Shown: one piece after another, positions 35,027-43,422 of the stretch
How the letters are laid out: each line of letters opens with the position of its first letter
Numbering within the stretch: position 1 is the stretch's first letter
Assembly (NCBI GenBank): GCA_002840755.1
Contig: PHBZ01000003.1
Span: 71,287-135,286, forward strand
DNA: 64,000 bases
Direction: 5' to 3'
From: Chloroflexi bacterium HGW-Chloroflexi-10
GTDB lineage: Bacteria > Chloroflexota > Anaerolineae > Anaerolineales > Anaerolineaceae
Notes under the pieces: generated by a model
The model's database searches: none
What the model was told of the DNA's origin: nothing
What the model saw: the letters and a program-made list of their open reading frames with translations, nothing else
Program-made: the position numbers and the translations under genes

Positions 35027-36305
35027 CTTGTTACGGACCTCCTGGGTGGGGGTCTCCTCCAATAAACTACGGGCAGTGTTAACCACCCTGGGCATTATTA
35101 TCGGCGTCGCTTCTGTGATCAGTATGCAGGCATTGGGGAATGGCGCGCGGGCTGCCGTGGAAGGACAGTTCCGCTTTCTGGGGGCTGATTCCATTCAGCT
35201 TTCTTCACGCATGCTCATTGATGACGGTGAACTGAAAGATCCGGAAAAACCGTTAACCTTTCAGGATGGGCTGCTGATGCCGCAGGAAGTACCCCTGGTA
35301 GAACGGGTAGAAATGTCGGTGAATACGTCGGCGAAAATTCGGTTTGGGCGCAGTTCATTCGAACAGAGTATTCAGGGGGTGACTGCCGGTGCATTGAATC
35401 AAATCGCCGGCAGCGGTGAAGTACAACCAGTGGGCTGGCCGGATGGTGAACCGCTGAACGCAGAGGCTTTTCTTCAATCCGGCCGTTTTTTCACCGAGGC
35501 TGAAGTATTGGAAGGAGCAGAGGTATGTATCTTGGGTTCAAAAACTGCGTATGACCTGTTTGGCGGTGATGATGCCATAGGGCAGACGATCCATGTAGGG
35601 CGCGAATCCTGTGAAGTGATTGGTGTTGTTGTAGAACTCGAAAGCGTGGACGTGAGCAAACGCTACCGGGAAGAGCATAATCTGACTTTTTTTATGCCAG
35701 TCAGTACGGTGATCAACCTTTTGTTTGAGGAAGAACCACGTGTATTTATGACGGCGATTGTTAAGGATGTGAACCGGATTGATGAAGCTAAGAAACACAT
35801 CATCGATTATCTGCGCAACCGCCACGGGGTGGTTGCCGATGAGAATGGTGAATATGCCGATGATTTTGATCTGACGACACGTAAGGATATTTTAGGTGCG
35901 CAGCAGGAAGCCGCGGGTACCTTCGCCTTGCTGCTGGTAGCGATGGCGGTCGTTTCGCTGATTGTGGGCGGAATTGGCATTATGAACGTGATGATGGTGA
36001 GTGTGACCGAGCGAACTCGTGAGATTGGGGTGCGTCTGGCAATGGGTGCGCGCCAAAGGGATATTATTGCCCAGTTTCTGGTTGAGTCAGCTTTGATCAG
36101 CGCCGTTGGCGGCGTTCTGGGTATTGTGGCAGGCATTCTCAGTATTCCGGGCGCAGCCGCTTTAAATAGCGGCAATGCTTTATTGGACCCTGGCAGTATT
36201 CCACTTTCTTTTGGCGTAGCGGTTCTGACAGGGATATTGTTCGGATTGTACCCGGCAGTTCGCGCAGCGCATCTGGACCCAATTGAGTGCCTGCGTTACG
36301 AATAA
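35013..36305 (+). CDS. MacB-like ABC transporter permease (MacB_PCD and FtsX domains)
   Basis: 430 residues from the ATG at 35013 with GAGGAG upstream, overlapping the ATPase gene by 14 bases. The N-terminal segment SNKLRAVLTTLGIIIGVASV is typical of MacB_PCD, followed by an extracytoplasmic domain (about 45-290) and three C-terminal membrane segments forming the FtsX core (VSLIVGGIGIMNVMMVSVTE, RTREIGVRLAMGARQRDI). The four-segment topology fits MacB. With the adaptor and ATPase it forms a tripartite exporter for a peptide, antibiotic or lipid; the substrate is not predictable. Confidence 0.93.
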   Translation: MTLINLLRTSWVGVSSNKLRAVLTTLGIIIGVASVISMQALGNGARAAVEGQFRFLGADSIQLSSRMLIDDGELKDPEKPLTFQDGLLMPQEVPLVERVEMSVNTSAKIRFGRSSFEQSIQGVTAGALNQIAGSGEVQPVGWPDGEPLNAEAFLQSGRFFTEAEVLEGAEVCILGSKTAYDLFGGDDAIGQTIHVGRESCEVIGVVVELESVDVSKRYREEHNLTFFMPVSTVINLLFEEEPRVFMTAIVKDVNRIDEAKKHIIDYLRNRHGVVADENGEYADDFDLTTRKDILGAQQEAAGTFALLLVAMAVVSLIVGGIGIMNVMMVSVTERTREIGVRLAMGARQRDIIAQFLVESALISAVGGVLGIVAGILSIPGAAALNSGNALLDPGSIPLSFGVAVLTGILFGLYPAVRAAHLDPIECLRYE

Positions 36306-36330
36306 AAAATAATAAAAGGAGATTATAAAA

Positions 36331-36984
36331 ATGGAAGACTTACAAATGAACACCAATGAGAGTATTGAGAACACTGTTGAAGAGGTTACGGTTCCAAAGA
36401 AAAAAAATAATGGCAAGGTCATTTTGATTGTGGTTGCCGCCTTCCTGGTTTTAGGTGTCGCAGCTTATCTGACCGGAAAATTAATGAACGGGTCAGGATT
36501 CAATAAGCAAAACGGACCGATAGTATATAACGAAGGCGGCGGTGGCTTGTCCAGGACGTTTATCGAATATGAAATCAACGAAGAATGGCCGGAGGAGATT
36601 CCGGCTGTCAAGGCCGACGTTAGTGGAGTTTTTGTAGAAAGAAAGGATAATTTGCTAAAGCTCGGCACGGGGAATTTAATGACAATGGCTATGGGTGCGG
36701 AAGATGGCAGTGTATCGATGGACATAGAATTTGATGGGCCTGAGGCAGATGTTTTGATTACACCGGAAACGCAGATCTACAGGGATACCACCTTTGACGA
36801 CCTGGAAAATGGGTTTCCTGAAAATGGTGAAACAATCAAGCACACGATTGAGGACGGAACGCTTGAAGAGATTACCGAGAACACTTCGGTAATGGTGTGG
36901 GGGCGTAAATCGGGTGACCGTTATGTGGCGGATGTAGTCCTGTATACAGTAATGGGTATGGTGTCGTCGGTCGAAGTAAAATAG
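36331..36984 (+). CDS. Membrane-anchored protein of unknown function in the MacB operon
   Basis: 217 residues. A basic, lysine-rich cytoplasmic stretch (VPKKKNNGK) precedes one membrane segment at about 33-51 (VILIVVAAFLVLGVAAYL), so the rest, about 165 residues, is extracytoplasmic. That region has a glycine patch (NEGGGGLS) and a beta-rich domain with regularly placed acidic residues (EDGSVSMDIEFDGPEADVLI, ENTSVMVWGRK), reminiscent of small OB-like DUF5666 domains, but I cannot make a firm match. AAAGGAGATTATAAAA precedes the ATG, 25 bases after the permease. It may be an accessory of the exporter or an extracellular sensor partner of the kinase encoded next. Confidence 0.6.
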   Translation: MEDLQMNTNESIENTVEEVTVPKKKNNGKVILIVVAAFLVLGVAAYLTGKLMNGSGFNKQNGPIVYNEGGGGLSRTFIEYEINEEWPEEIPAVKADVSGVFVERKDNLLKLGTGNLMTMAMGAEDGSVSMDIEFDGPEADVLITPETQIYRDTTFDDLENGFPENGETIKHTIEDGTLEEITENTSVMVWGRKSGDRYVADVVLYTVMGMVSSVEVK

Positions 36985-37061
36985 CGAAAGCGAAATAGGT
37001 TTTTACCTTGAGTGTAAATTAAAAGTAATTTTGGGATGCGGGCAAGCATGTTCCGACCCCT

Positions 37062-37096
37062 TGCTCCTGTGGGGAAAATGGTTCCTCACAGGAGCA
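37062..37096. terminator. Hairpin between the anchored protein gene and the kinase gene
   Basis: TGCTCCTGTGGGGA pairs with TTCCTCACAGGAGCA with a single G-T wobble across a loop of about 7 bases. On the + strand it is followed by a run of A rather than T, so it is not a standard intrinsic terminator for the upstream operon. Confidence 0.45.
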
Positions 37097-37179
37097 AAAA
37101 AACCAGGAGAGGTTTGAATCCGGTTTTTTTAGAGAGCTGACTGGCGGATATAATAGAGAGATTGGAAAGGAAAAACAGC

Positions 37180-38769
37180 ATGAAACGAGAATCCATACGA
37201 TGGCAGTTGGCGGTCAGTTACGCGGGTATTGCGCTGCTGGCAACATTGGCTTTAGGCCTGGTTTTATTGACAACGCTTAACCGCTATTACAACCACAAAG
37301 AAATGGAATTTATGCTGCGTTATGGACAATCCATCCAGGGGGCGCTTTCGGTTATCGCTTTGGATAGGATCCCTCCGGATCAGCTATCCGCCCAGGTAAA
37401 CAGCTTTTCGATTTTTAGCCAGAGCCGAATTCAAATCGTTAGTCCGGATGGCCGTACCCTGGCAGATTCAGGTTTAGCGGACGTGAGAAATAATCAGGTC
37501 ATGTTGTTTTCCGCTCCGGCAGTTGCAACCCGCGCTGATGGCAGTGATATGATTTATGCCACAAGGGACGCGGTGACTTTTACCTATACAGTAGACCCGG
37601 AAAATGAATCCATGCAGGAAGCAGTGCAGGTTGAAATGCTGCCGGCAGAAGCCTCCCCAGGAGAATGGTTTGTGACCGGATCCACTAATTCAGGTGTGGT
37701 GACGACACAATTCGTCAGCGCCTTTGAGATTGTTGAACCATTTAATCAGGAAATGGACTCTGCATCGAGATCCAATCAGCGAGTTGAACTGCCGTTGTAT
37801 GATATGAATGAGGGCGAAGTGGGAGAACTGGTTTTGAGTGATGGACCAGCGTATAGCCGTCAGATTGTAAATAGTGTGGCGCAGGCCTGGTTGGCTGCGG
37901 GGGTCCTGGCAGTTTTACTTTCCGGACTGGTGGGGTATGTCGTTTCTTTGCGCATCAGCCGGCCAGTAGGTGCATTGGCGTTGACGGCGCATGAAATGGC
38001 ACAGGGAAACTTGAAGGCTCGCGCACAAGCAGCCCCCACCCTGGAGTTGAACCAGCTCAGCAGTGCTTTCAACCACATGGCCGATCATATTCAGGAAACC
38101 ATTTTTGTGCTGCGCCGCTTTGTTGCCGATGCGGCGCATGAGTTAAAGACACCTCTGACCGTGATTCGCACCAATCTGGAATTGCTGCAGCCGGAAACAG
38201 ATTTGCAGCGGCGGGAAAAATACGTGAAACGCGCAGTGGAACAGGTAATTTATCTGGATGAATTGGTGGAGAACCTGCTGGATTTGTCCCGTCTTGAAAG
38301 CGATACATTAACCGAGAAAAGGGAATTGGTGAATTTACCGGATTTAATACGCAAGGTCAGTGAAGTGTATGCCGGACGCGCCGAACAAAAGAATATCGGC
38401 TTTACTATTGAAATGCCTGAAGCAGAACTTACGCTGCCGGGATATGGCGCAAAGCTGGAATTGGCGACAGCCAATCTTTTGGATAATGCAATCAAGTTTA
38501 CTCCTTCCGGCGGTAGTGTGCGGGTTGCTTTGTTTGTTGAGGATCAGCAGTTGAAACTGGTAGTGGAAGATACCGGTATTGCTATCCCTGAGCAGGATTT
38601 ACCGCAAATCTTCAACCGTTTTCATCGCGGTAGTAACAGTACTGCTATTCAGGGCAGCGGCCTTGGTCTGGCTATTGTAGACGCGGTGATTGAACTGCAC
38701 AACGGACGGATAACCGTTGAAAACCGGATTGAAGGAGGTACTCGCTTTACGATTTATCTACCCCGATGA
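37180..38769 (+). CDS. Sensor histidine kinase (HAMP-HisKA-HATPase), probable partner of the OmpR regulator
   Basis: 529 residues from the ATG at 37180 (GGAAAGGA upstream). Two membrane segments (about 11-33 and 231-253) flank an extracytoplasmic sensor domain of about 200 residues. HAMP follows (RISRPVGALALTAHEMAQGN), then HisKA with VADAAHELKTPLTVIRTN and a HATPase domain with NLLDNAIKFTPSGG, VEDTGIAI and GSGLGLAIVDAV. Such EnvZ/BaeS-like kinases phosphorylate OmpR-type regulators; the one at 32034 is the nearest. A TATAAT lies at 37149-37154, so it may have its own promoter. Confidence 0.93.
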   Translation: MKRESIRWQLAVSYAGIALLATLALGLVLLTTLNRYYNHKEMEFMLRYGQSIQGALSVIALDRIPPDQLSAQVNSFSIFSQSRIQIVSPDGRTLADSGLADVRNNQVMLFSAPAVATRADGSDMIYATRDAVTFTYTVDPENESMQEAVQVEMLPAEASPGEWFVTGSTNSGVVTTQFVSAFEIVEPFNQEMDSASRSNQRVELPLYDMNEGEVGELVLSDGPAYSRQIVNSVAQAWLAAGVLAVLLSGLVGYVVSLRISRPVGALALTAHEMAQGNLKARAQAAPTLELNQLSSAFNHMADHIQETIFVLRRFVADAAHELKTPLTVIRTNLELLQPETDLQRREKYVKRAVEQVIYLDELVENLLDLSRLESDTLTEKRELVNLPDLIRKVSEVYAGRAEQKNIGFTIEMPEAELTLPGYGAKLELATANLLDNAIKFTPSGGSVRVALFVEDQQLKLVVEDTGIAIPEQDLPQIFNRFHRGSNSTAIQGSGLGLAIVDAVIELHNGRITVENRIEGGTRFTIYLPR

Positions 38770-38784
38770 CAAAATCAATGTGAA

Positions 38785-39894
38785 TTAGGGTTGCAGGGTA
38801 ATCTCGAAAGAGTAGAGTGATATAGTACCAGGCAGGGAGGTGACGCTTTCCTGACGTAAGGTAAGACGCACATTGGTGGGTTCACTTACCTGGTAAGATA
38901 AATATACTTCAAAGGGGATATGGCTGAGTTCATCGCTGTGAGCAGTTAAGGCGACCTGGGTGGAGCAGATTACCTGCCGGTTGGGGTCAATACATTCGAT
39001 GATTAGCGGATTTTCATTGCGAATACGAGCCAATCCCTCCACGCGCAGTAAACCACCCTGGATGGTGTTGCCTTCGTACGGCTGGCGAACAATGTAGGGT
39101 TCATTCAGGTTTTGAGGTGCGGTGATGACGTTGCGGCCAATGCTCAATAAAACGAGATCGACTGAGGTCAGCCACATGCTGCGGCTGTAGCGGTCCAGGC
39201 TGCTGATGGTAAGCCGTCCGGTTTCGGATTGAACAGGCAGTTCAAAAAATATTTCCGGGGCGATACCAACATGGCGGCCTAGGAAATTACTGAAGTCAAG
39301 GCCCTGGCGGGTGATGGAGCGGCCATCCTCACCCATAATTTCGACATAAATCAAGCCGTCTTCACCCGGGCTGACAATGGCTTCGGGTTTGAGCGGAGAA
39401 ACGACCATCGAATAGGGACCGATATTATTGATCCGAAAATAGGCCAGTGGTGGTGTGGGGGTCAGGGTAACGGTGGGAGTTCTGGTAGGACTCGGCGTAA
39501 AGGTGGGGAAGCGTGTTCGCGTTGGCATTCGTGTCCGGGTAGCAGTGCGTGTAACGGTAGCTGTACGTGTAATGGTAGGGGTGCGGGTGACCGTTACAGA
39601 TCCGTCCAGCGTGGCAGTGAGGCTGGGTTCAGGAGTGTTAGAGGCTGTGGAGGTGGGTGGTGGTGTGAGACTCTCAGTGGGTGTTTCGCTTGGTAGGTAC
39701 GTAGGCGAGGGTGTTTCACTGGGGATTAACGTCTCAGTGGATGTAGCCGATGCGGTAGCGGTAAGAGTGGGGCTGGCCAGCCAGGAGCGCGGATCAATTG
39801 TTTGATCCTGGCAGGCACTTAAGAGCAGCAAACCAAGGATAATGGTAATGAAAAAAATGATGTGAGTGATATTTTTTGGGACGGCAGGCTGCAT
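38785..39894 (-). CDS. Lipoprotein with Thr/Pro-rich low-complexity linker
   Basis: 369 residues from the ATG at 39894 (AAGGAAAC upstream). The signal peptide has a hydrophobic core IIFFITIILGLLLL and lipobox LSAC, so it is lipid-anchored. Residues about 35-150 are a Thr/Pro/Ser/Arg-rich linker with short reiterated units (TRTATVTRTATRTR, PTFTPSPTRTPTVTLTPTP), typical of surface proteins in Anaerolineae. The C-terminal about 215 residues form a beta-rich domain, possibly with an immunoglobulin-like Gmad2 element (ITLQP end; ENTIQGGLLRVEGLARI-like block with GEDGL and ICSTQVALTA). Gmad2-type domains are associated with bacterial surface or spore proteins, but this match is by eye. Convergent with the kinase gene, 15 bases apart. 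Confidence 0.75.
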   Translation of the reverse strand: MQPAVPKNITHIIFFITIILGLLLLSACQDQTIDPRSWLASPTLTATASATSTETLIPSETPSPTYLPSETPTESLTPPPTSTASNTPEPSLTATLDGSVTVTRTPTITRTATVTRTATRTRMPTRTRFPTFTPSPTRTPTVTLTPTPPLAYFRINNIGPYSMVVSPLKPEAIVSPGEDGLIYVEIMGEDGRSITRQGLDFSNFLGRHVGIAPEIFFELPVQSETGRLTISSLDRYSRSMWLTSVDLVLLSIGRNVITAPQNLNEPYIVRQPYEGNTIQGGLLRVEGLARIRNENPLIIECIDPNRQVICSTQVALTAHSDELSHIPFEVYLSYQVSEPTNVRLTLRQESVTSLPGTISLYSFEITLQP

Positions 39895-39984
39895 GCGGGT
39901 TTCCTTATGAATTTTGGGGTTGGTACCATTCGCAGGTTGTTTTCCGCTTTTTGGAAAGTATACCATAAGCTTGATTTCAGCGAT

Positions 39985-40345
39985 TTTTTATCAAATTGGG
40001 TCTTGACTTATTAGAACAATTATTCTATAATAAAAATGTCATAAACCATTGTGGCATAAAAAAAACGGGGCAAAAAGCAACTTACCCCTGATATTAAGAT
40101 ACCAATTTGCCCACATAATCTGTACTTTAACAACCACATAATCACCTTTTCCCAATTCCCTGCTTCAGCATTCGTTCCCCATTCGTTCCAAAACGAATAC
40201 CTGCCAAATACAACCATATCTGCCGTTTCCACCGAAATCCCCCCACCTAATCTGGTTTTTCTGGAAAATACATTCGTTCCGATTGGAATTATTTTTTTCC
40301 AACGATTAAAAACGAAAAAACGAATACGCAATGCGCCTCGACGCG
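39985..40345 (+). repeat. Intergenic repeat copy A (inverted relative to copy B), carrying a promoter
   Basis: About 360 bases that recur, inverted and with insertions, at 59463-59925. Shared blocks in order on this strand: promoter (40003-40031), AAAAATGTCATAAAC, GCAAAAAGCAA with TTACCCCTG, AAGATACCA, AACAACCACATA, CTGCTTCAGCATTCGTTCC, palindrome ATTCGTTCCAAAACGAAT (40181-40198) and ACATTCGTTCCGATTGGA. No reading frame is conserved between the copies. It lies between the 3' end of the leftward oxidoreductase gene and the 5' end of the leftward lipoprotein gene and is oriented against both. Confidence 0.85.
40003..40031 (+). promoter_or_regulatory. Promoter within repeat copy A
   Basis: TTGACT (40003-40008), 17-base spacer, TATAAT (40026-40031). 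The equivalent positions in copy B are TTGATT and TATAAT, also with 17 bases, so the element is conserved. Its transcript would begin near 40038 and run through the repeat. Confidence 0.65.
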
Positions 40346-40444
40346 CCTGGACAAGGGCGGCTGCTAATTAAAGGTGAAACACAATCCGTTACTGTCCAGG
40401 CCCACCCGGACCTCGTTCTGCTGCGCTTTCAGCCTCCCGAATGA
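40331..40444 (+). CDS. Short reading frame or coding remnant at the edge of repeat A
   Basis: A 37-residue frame begins ATG at 40331 inside the repeat edge and contains LLIKGETQSVTVQAHPDLVL. Its base and codon composition (GC-rich third positions) is unlike the AT-rich repeat beside it and like genuine genes of the window, so it may be the C-terminal remnant of a lost gene. No ribosome binding site is visible, and I cannot assign a family. The DNA to 40481 holds nothing else that I recognise. Confidence 0.25.
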   Translation: MRLDAPGQGRLLIKGETQSVTVQAHPDLVLLRFQPPE

Positions 40445-40481
40445 CGCTTAAAACTGTGAGAAAGACCACAACCAAAGCATT

Positions 40482-41348
40482 TTATCGGAATGCGGGGGCA
40501 ATCTCTTTCATAAACAACTTCATGGCGCGTTCTCGTGCAGCCTGGCTTTCGCTGAGGAGATTTACAATAGCAATTTGCATGCCGGAGGCCTGATAGCTGG
40601 ATAACTGTTCAATGATTTGTACGGGTGTTCCCCCAAGGATGCGGCCCTGGGATTCTGCCAGGGAAAAATTAATACTCATGCGTACAGCAATGGTGAATGG
40701 GCGGTTGAGAATCAATGGGCGCACCTGGCTCAGCTTTTCCTGCAAATCTTGCGGGGTGGTAGCGTTTGGGTGCCAGCCATCCGCTAGGAAAACAGCCCGT
40801 TTCAATGCATGGATGGAGTCGCCGGCGATCCACAGTGGTGGGCCGCCTAACTGCACCGGAGTAGGGGAGAAAACCAGGTTTTCAAACTGGTAATATTTTC
40901 CTGTATAACTGCTCTTGCGTTGCCCGCGCCACAAAGTGCGCAGCACCTGGACAGCTTCATTCATGCGTTTGGCGCGGTTGGCAAAATTGTAACCCAGATT
41001 GTGGTACTCACCTTGGGACCATCCCAGTCCGGTAGTCAGGTTAATCCGGCCGCTGGATAGCACATCCAGGGTGGCTATGGATTTGGCTACTTCCACCGGG
41101 TTGCGCTGGGGCAGCACTAGGGTGGATATCCCCAGACGGATGGTTCGCGTAGAGGCAGCCAGGTAAGCCATGGTGGTAACGGCTTCGTAGATATGCCCAA
41201 ACTGTTCGGCATCGGCTTCTGGCAAAGCCAGATGATCCGTAAGCCAGATCGATTCAAAACCCAGGCTTTCTGCTGCTAGGGCGCTGTCTATTAAGGCCAG
41301 ACGGCTCGCCTGCGTGCCGTAATTGGGCAGGATAAAACCAAATTTCAT
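40482..41348 (-). CDS. LLM-class flavin-dependent oxidoreductase (luciferase-like)
   Basis: 288 residues, a TIM-barrel of the bacterial luciferase-like monooxygenase family. MKFGFILPNYG at strand 1, FESIWLTDHLALP, RTIRLGISTLVLPQRNPVEV and LSSGRINLTTGLGWSQGEYH are diagnostic, as is the PVQLGGPPLWIAGDS block. The pattern fits the TIGR03619-like, F420- or FMN-dependent group. It should oxidise or reduce a small substrate with a reduced deazaflavin or flavin; the substrate is unknown. Its start overlaps the stop of the response regulator gene upstream by four bases, an unexpected pairing. The 3' end faces repeat copy A. Confidence 0.88.
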   Translation of the reverse strand: MKFGFILPNYGTQASRLALIDSALAAESLGFESIWLTDHLALPEADAEQFGHIYEAVTTMAYLAASTRTIRLGISTLVLPQRNPVEVAKSIATLDVLSSGRINLTTGLGWSQGEYHNLGYNFANRAKRMNEAVQVLRTLWRGQRKSSYTGKYYQFENLVFSPTPVQLGGPPLWIAGDSIHALKRAVFLADGWHPNATTPQDLQEKLSQVRPLILNRPFTIAVRMSINFSLAESQGRILGGTPVQIIEQLSSYQASGMQIAIVNLLSESQAARERAMKLFMKEIAPAFR

Positions 41349-41719
41349 GCGACCTTGTGGTTGGTAAACTCATAAATTGCATCTTCAAGGTTTTTGATGG
41401 TTAAAGGTTTGGGCAGGAACCCGTTAGCGCCAACATCCATTGCCTTTTTCCCTTCAATATCCGGATCACCGGCAGAAAGAATCAAGGCCGGCATTTGGGC
41501 TGTACCATGAAATTCCCGAATCTGACGTATTACCTCAAACCCGCTGATTTCCTGCATATTTACATCGATCAGAATCAGGTCGGGGCAAAAAGCTGCAGCA
41601 TATTGCAATGCATCTCGTGCTGCGGAACACAAATAAGCGCGATGCCCAAGGATCTGAGCGATCTGCTCCATTAATGCTAACGTATGTGTATCATCATCAA
41701 CAAAAAGTAATTTGGCCAT
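41345..41719 (-). CDS. Single-domain response regulator (REC only)
   Basis: 124 residues from the ATG at 41719; the longer reading from 41773 has no supporting site. Motifs: LLFVDDDTHTL at the acidic pocket, LILIDVNMQEISGFE with the phospho-acceptor aspartate, LILSAGD with the switch serine, and FLPKPLTIKNL with the lysine. No output domain. Translationally coupled to the luciferase-like oxidoreductase gene that follows (ATGA overlap). No kinase is adjacent, so its partner is elsewhere. Confidence 0.9.
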   Translation of the reverse strand: MAKLLFVDDDTHTLALMEQIAQILGHRAYLCSAARDALQYAAAFCPDLILIDVNMQEISGFEVIRQIREFHGTAQMPALILSAGDPDIEGKKAMDVGANGFLPKPLTIKNLEDAIYEFTNHKVA

Positions 41720-41805
41720 AATAAGCAATCCGGTAATGAGTAGTGTACAAATTGTATTCAGCACACTACTCACTCATTTTACCGGTCTGTCCCCTGTTTG
41801 TGAAT

Positions 41806-43308
41806 TCAAAACGCGTAAATATCAGAATATTTTGCTGTTAAGTACCTTAAGTAAGGCTGTGGATCAATTTTGGCACCGGTTACCTTTTGCACCAGTTCCT
41901 GGGTTTCATATTTAGCACCATGCCGGTGAATATTTATCCTTAACCATTCTAACATAGTATTAAAAATACCCTGGCGAATTTCATCCTCCAGAGTTGGCAT
42001 ATCCTGGTGCATTTTTTCCCATAATTGGGCAGAAACCAGGTTGCCGAGAGCGTAGGTTGGGAAATAACCTATCATTCCGCCGGACCAGTGTACGTCCTGC
42101 AAGACACCATTGGAGTCATTGGGTGGAGTCAGGCCGAGATAATCCTGCATTTTAGTGTTCCAAACTTCAGGAAGATCTTTTACCTGGATGGAGCCTTCCA
42201 TTAAAGCGATTTCGATTTCTAGGCGCAGCATCACATGCAGGTTGTAAGTGGCTTCATCGGCTTCCACGCGTATTAGAGAGGGTTCAACTTTATTAATGGC
42301 GCGGTAGAAGGTTTCCATATCTATATTGCCGAGTTGGCTTGGGAACGCTTCTTTCATCATCGGATAGAAGTGAGTCCAGAATGAGCGAGAACGGCCTACC
42401 AGATTTTCCCACATACGTGACTGTGATTCGTGGATGGCCAGAGAAGCAGCATCGCTTAGGGGGGTGCGTCTGTGTTTGGGATCAAATCCCAATTCATAGA
42501 GTGCGTGCCCGGCTTCGTGCATGGTGCTGAATAGAGCCGAGGTCGGCAGGTCTTCGTGGACTCGGGTGGTAATGCGTACATCATTCTGGCCAAAAGTTGT
42601 CGTAAATGGGTGTGCAGTGCGATCCTGACGGCTGCGGTCCCAGGTGATGCCGAATTTTTCTGCGACCATGATGCCAAAATCCCATTGTTTTTGGTCAGCA
42701 AAGGGTTGCTGCAAGAAACTGTCATCCACCTGTGGACGGCTTGTAATGGCTTTGATCAATTCAACCTGCCGGGGACGCAGGTCTGCGAAAATCGCCTTCA
42801 CATCCACAGTTTTCATCCCGGGTTCAAAGCGATCCAGGAGCGGATCATAGACATGCTCATACGGTGCAAAGTAACCGGCATATTCTTTAACCAGTTCTAC
42901 TATTTTCTCGAGATGTGGCTGGAAATGTTTGAAATCATTGTTCTGGCGGGCTTTGGCCCAGGCACCGTGGGCTGTGGATGTCACCCTGGCAAATTCGGCT
43001 ACTTTTTCGGCAGGGACTCGTTTTTCGCGTTCATATTCACGGGCGGTAACCCGCACCAGGCTGGCTTCATCACTGTAAGGCTCCAACACGGCGGTTAACC
43101 CTTTCAGATCTTCCAGCAGTTGCCCGGTTTCGTCGCTCACAAAGAGTGTGTGGGCCAGTTCGGAGATTGTGGCAATCTGTTCGCCGCGTTCATCTTCACC
43201 GGCTTCTGGCATGTAAACCTGTTGGTCCCATTCTAAAAGGGCATTCGTGTGGTTTAGGTCATTTACCTGACCGAGGATACGTTTCAGTTGGGTTAATTTT
43301 TCTTCCAT
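41806..43308 (-). CDS. Carboxypeptidase Taq (M32) metallopeptidase
   Basis: 500 residues, the usual M32 length. The zinc site is visible as TMHEAGHALYELG (HExxH, about residues 264-268) with the third ligand in IHESQSRMWENLVGRS about 28 residues on. Other family blocks are DVRITTRVHEDLP and IRVEADEATYNLHVMLR, which precedes the substrate-recognition loop. It removes C-terminal residues from peptides in the cytoplasm in a metal-dependent reaction and contributes to peptide turnover. Coiled N-terminus (KLTQLKRILGQVNDLNHT). The ATG at 43308 is preceded by GAGAGGAATCG. Convergent regulators are absent; it appears monocistronic. Confidence 0.95.
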   Translation of the reverse strand: MEEKLTQLKRILGQVNDLNHTNALLEWDQQVYMPEAGEDERGEQIATISELAHTLFVSDETGQLLEDLKGLTAVLEPYSDEASLVRVTAREYEREKRVPAEKVAEFARVTSTAHGAWAKARQNNDFKHFQPHLEKIVELVKEYAGYFAPYEHVYDPLLDRFEPGMKTVDVKAIFADLRPRQVELIKAITSRPQVDDSFLQQPFADQKQWDFGIMVAEKFGITWDRSRQDRTAHPFTTTFGQNDVRITTRVHEDLPTSALFSTMHEAGHALYELGFDPKHRRTPLSDAASLAIHESQSRMWENLVGRSRSFWTHFYPMMKEAFPSQLGNIDMETFYRAINKVEPSLIRVEADEATYNLHVMLRLEIEIALMEGSIQVKDLPEVWNTKMQDYLGLTPPNDSNGVLQDVHWSGGMIGYFPTYALGNLVSAQLWEKMHQDMPTLEDEIRQGIFNTMLEWLRINIHRHGAKYETQELVQKVTGAKIDPQPYLRYLTAKYSDIYAF

Positions 43309-43422
43309 CGATTCCTCTCATGGGTATTCATTCCAATTTAGTTACTGTCAGAATTGATTGTACCTTATGCCCCATCGGGAAAACAGGATTTTTAGGGTAT
43401 ACCTTGGACAGGTTATGTTAAA

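Noticed and set aside
39455-39805. 116-residue valine/arginine-rich frame on the + strand
   Set aside because: It is the antisense of the Thr/Pro-rich linker of the lipoprotein; low-complexity repeats keep it open. No ribosome binding site.
40020-40331. 103-residue reverse-strand frame inside repeat A
   Set aside because: Copy B does not keep the frame; only short stretches such as IGTNVF coincide because the DNA is repeated.
39985-40345. Insertion sequence
   Set aside because: No transposase frame and no terminal inverted repeats or target duplication that I can see; listed as a repeat of unknown type instead.
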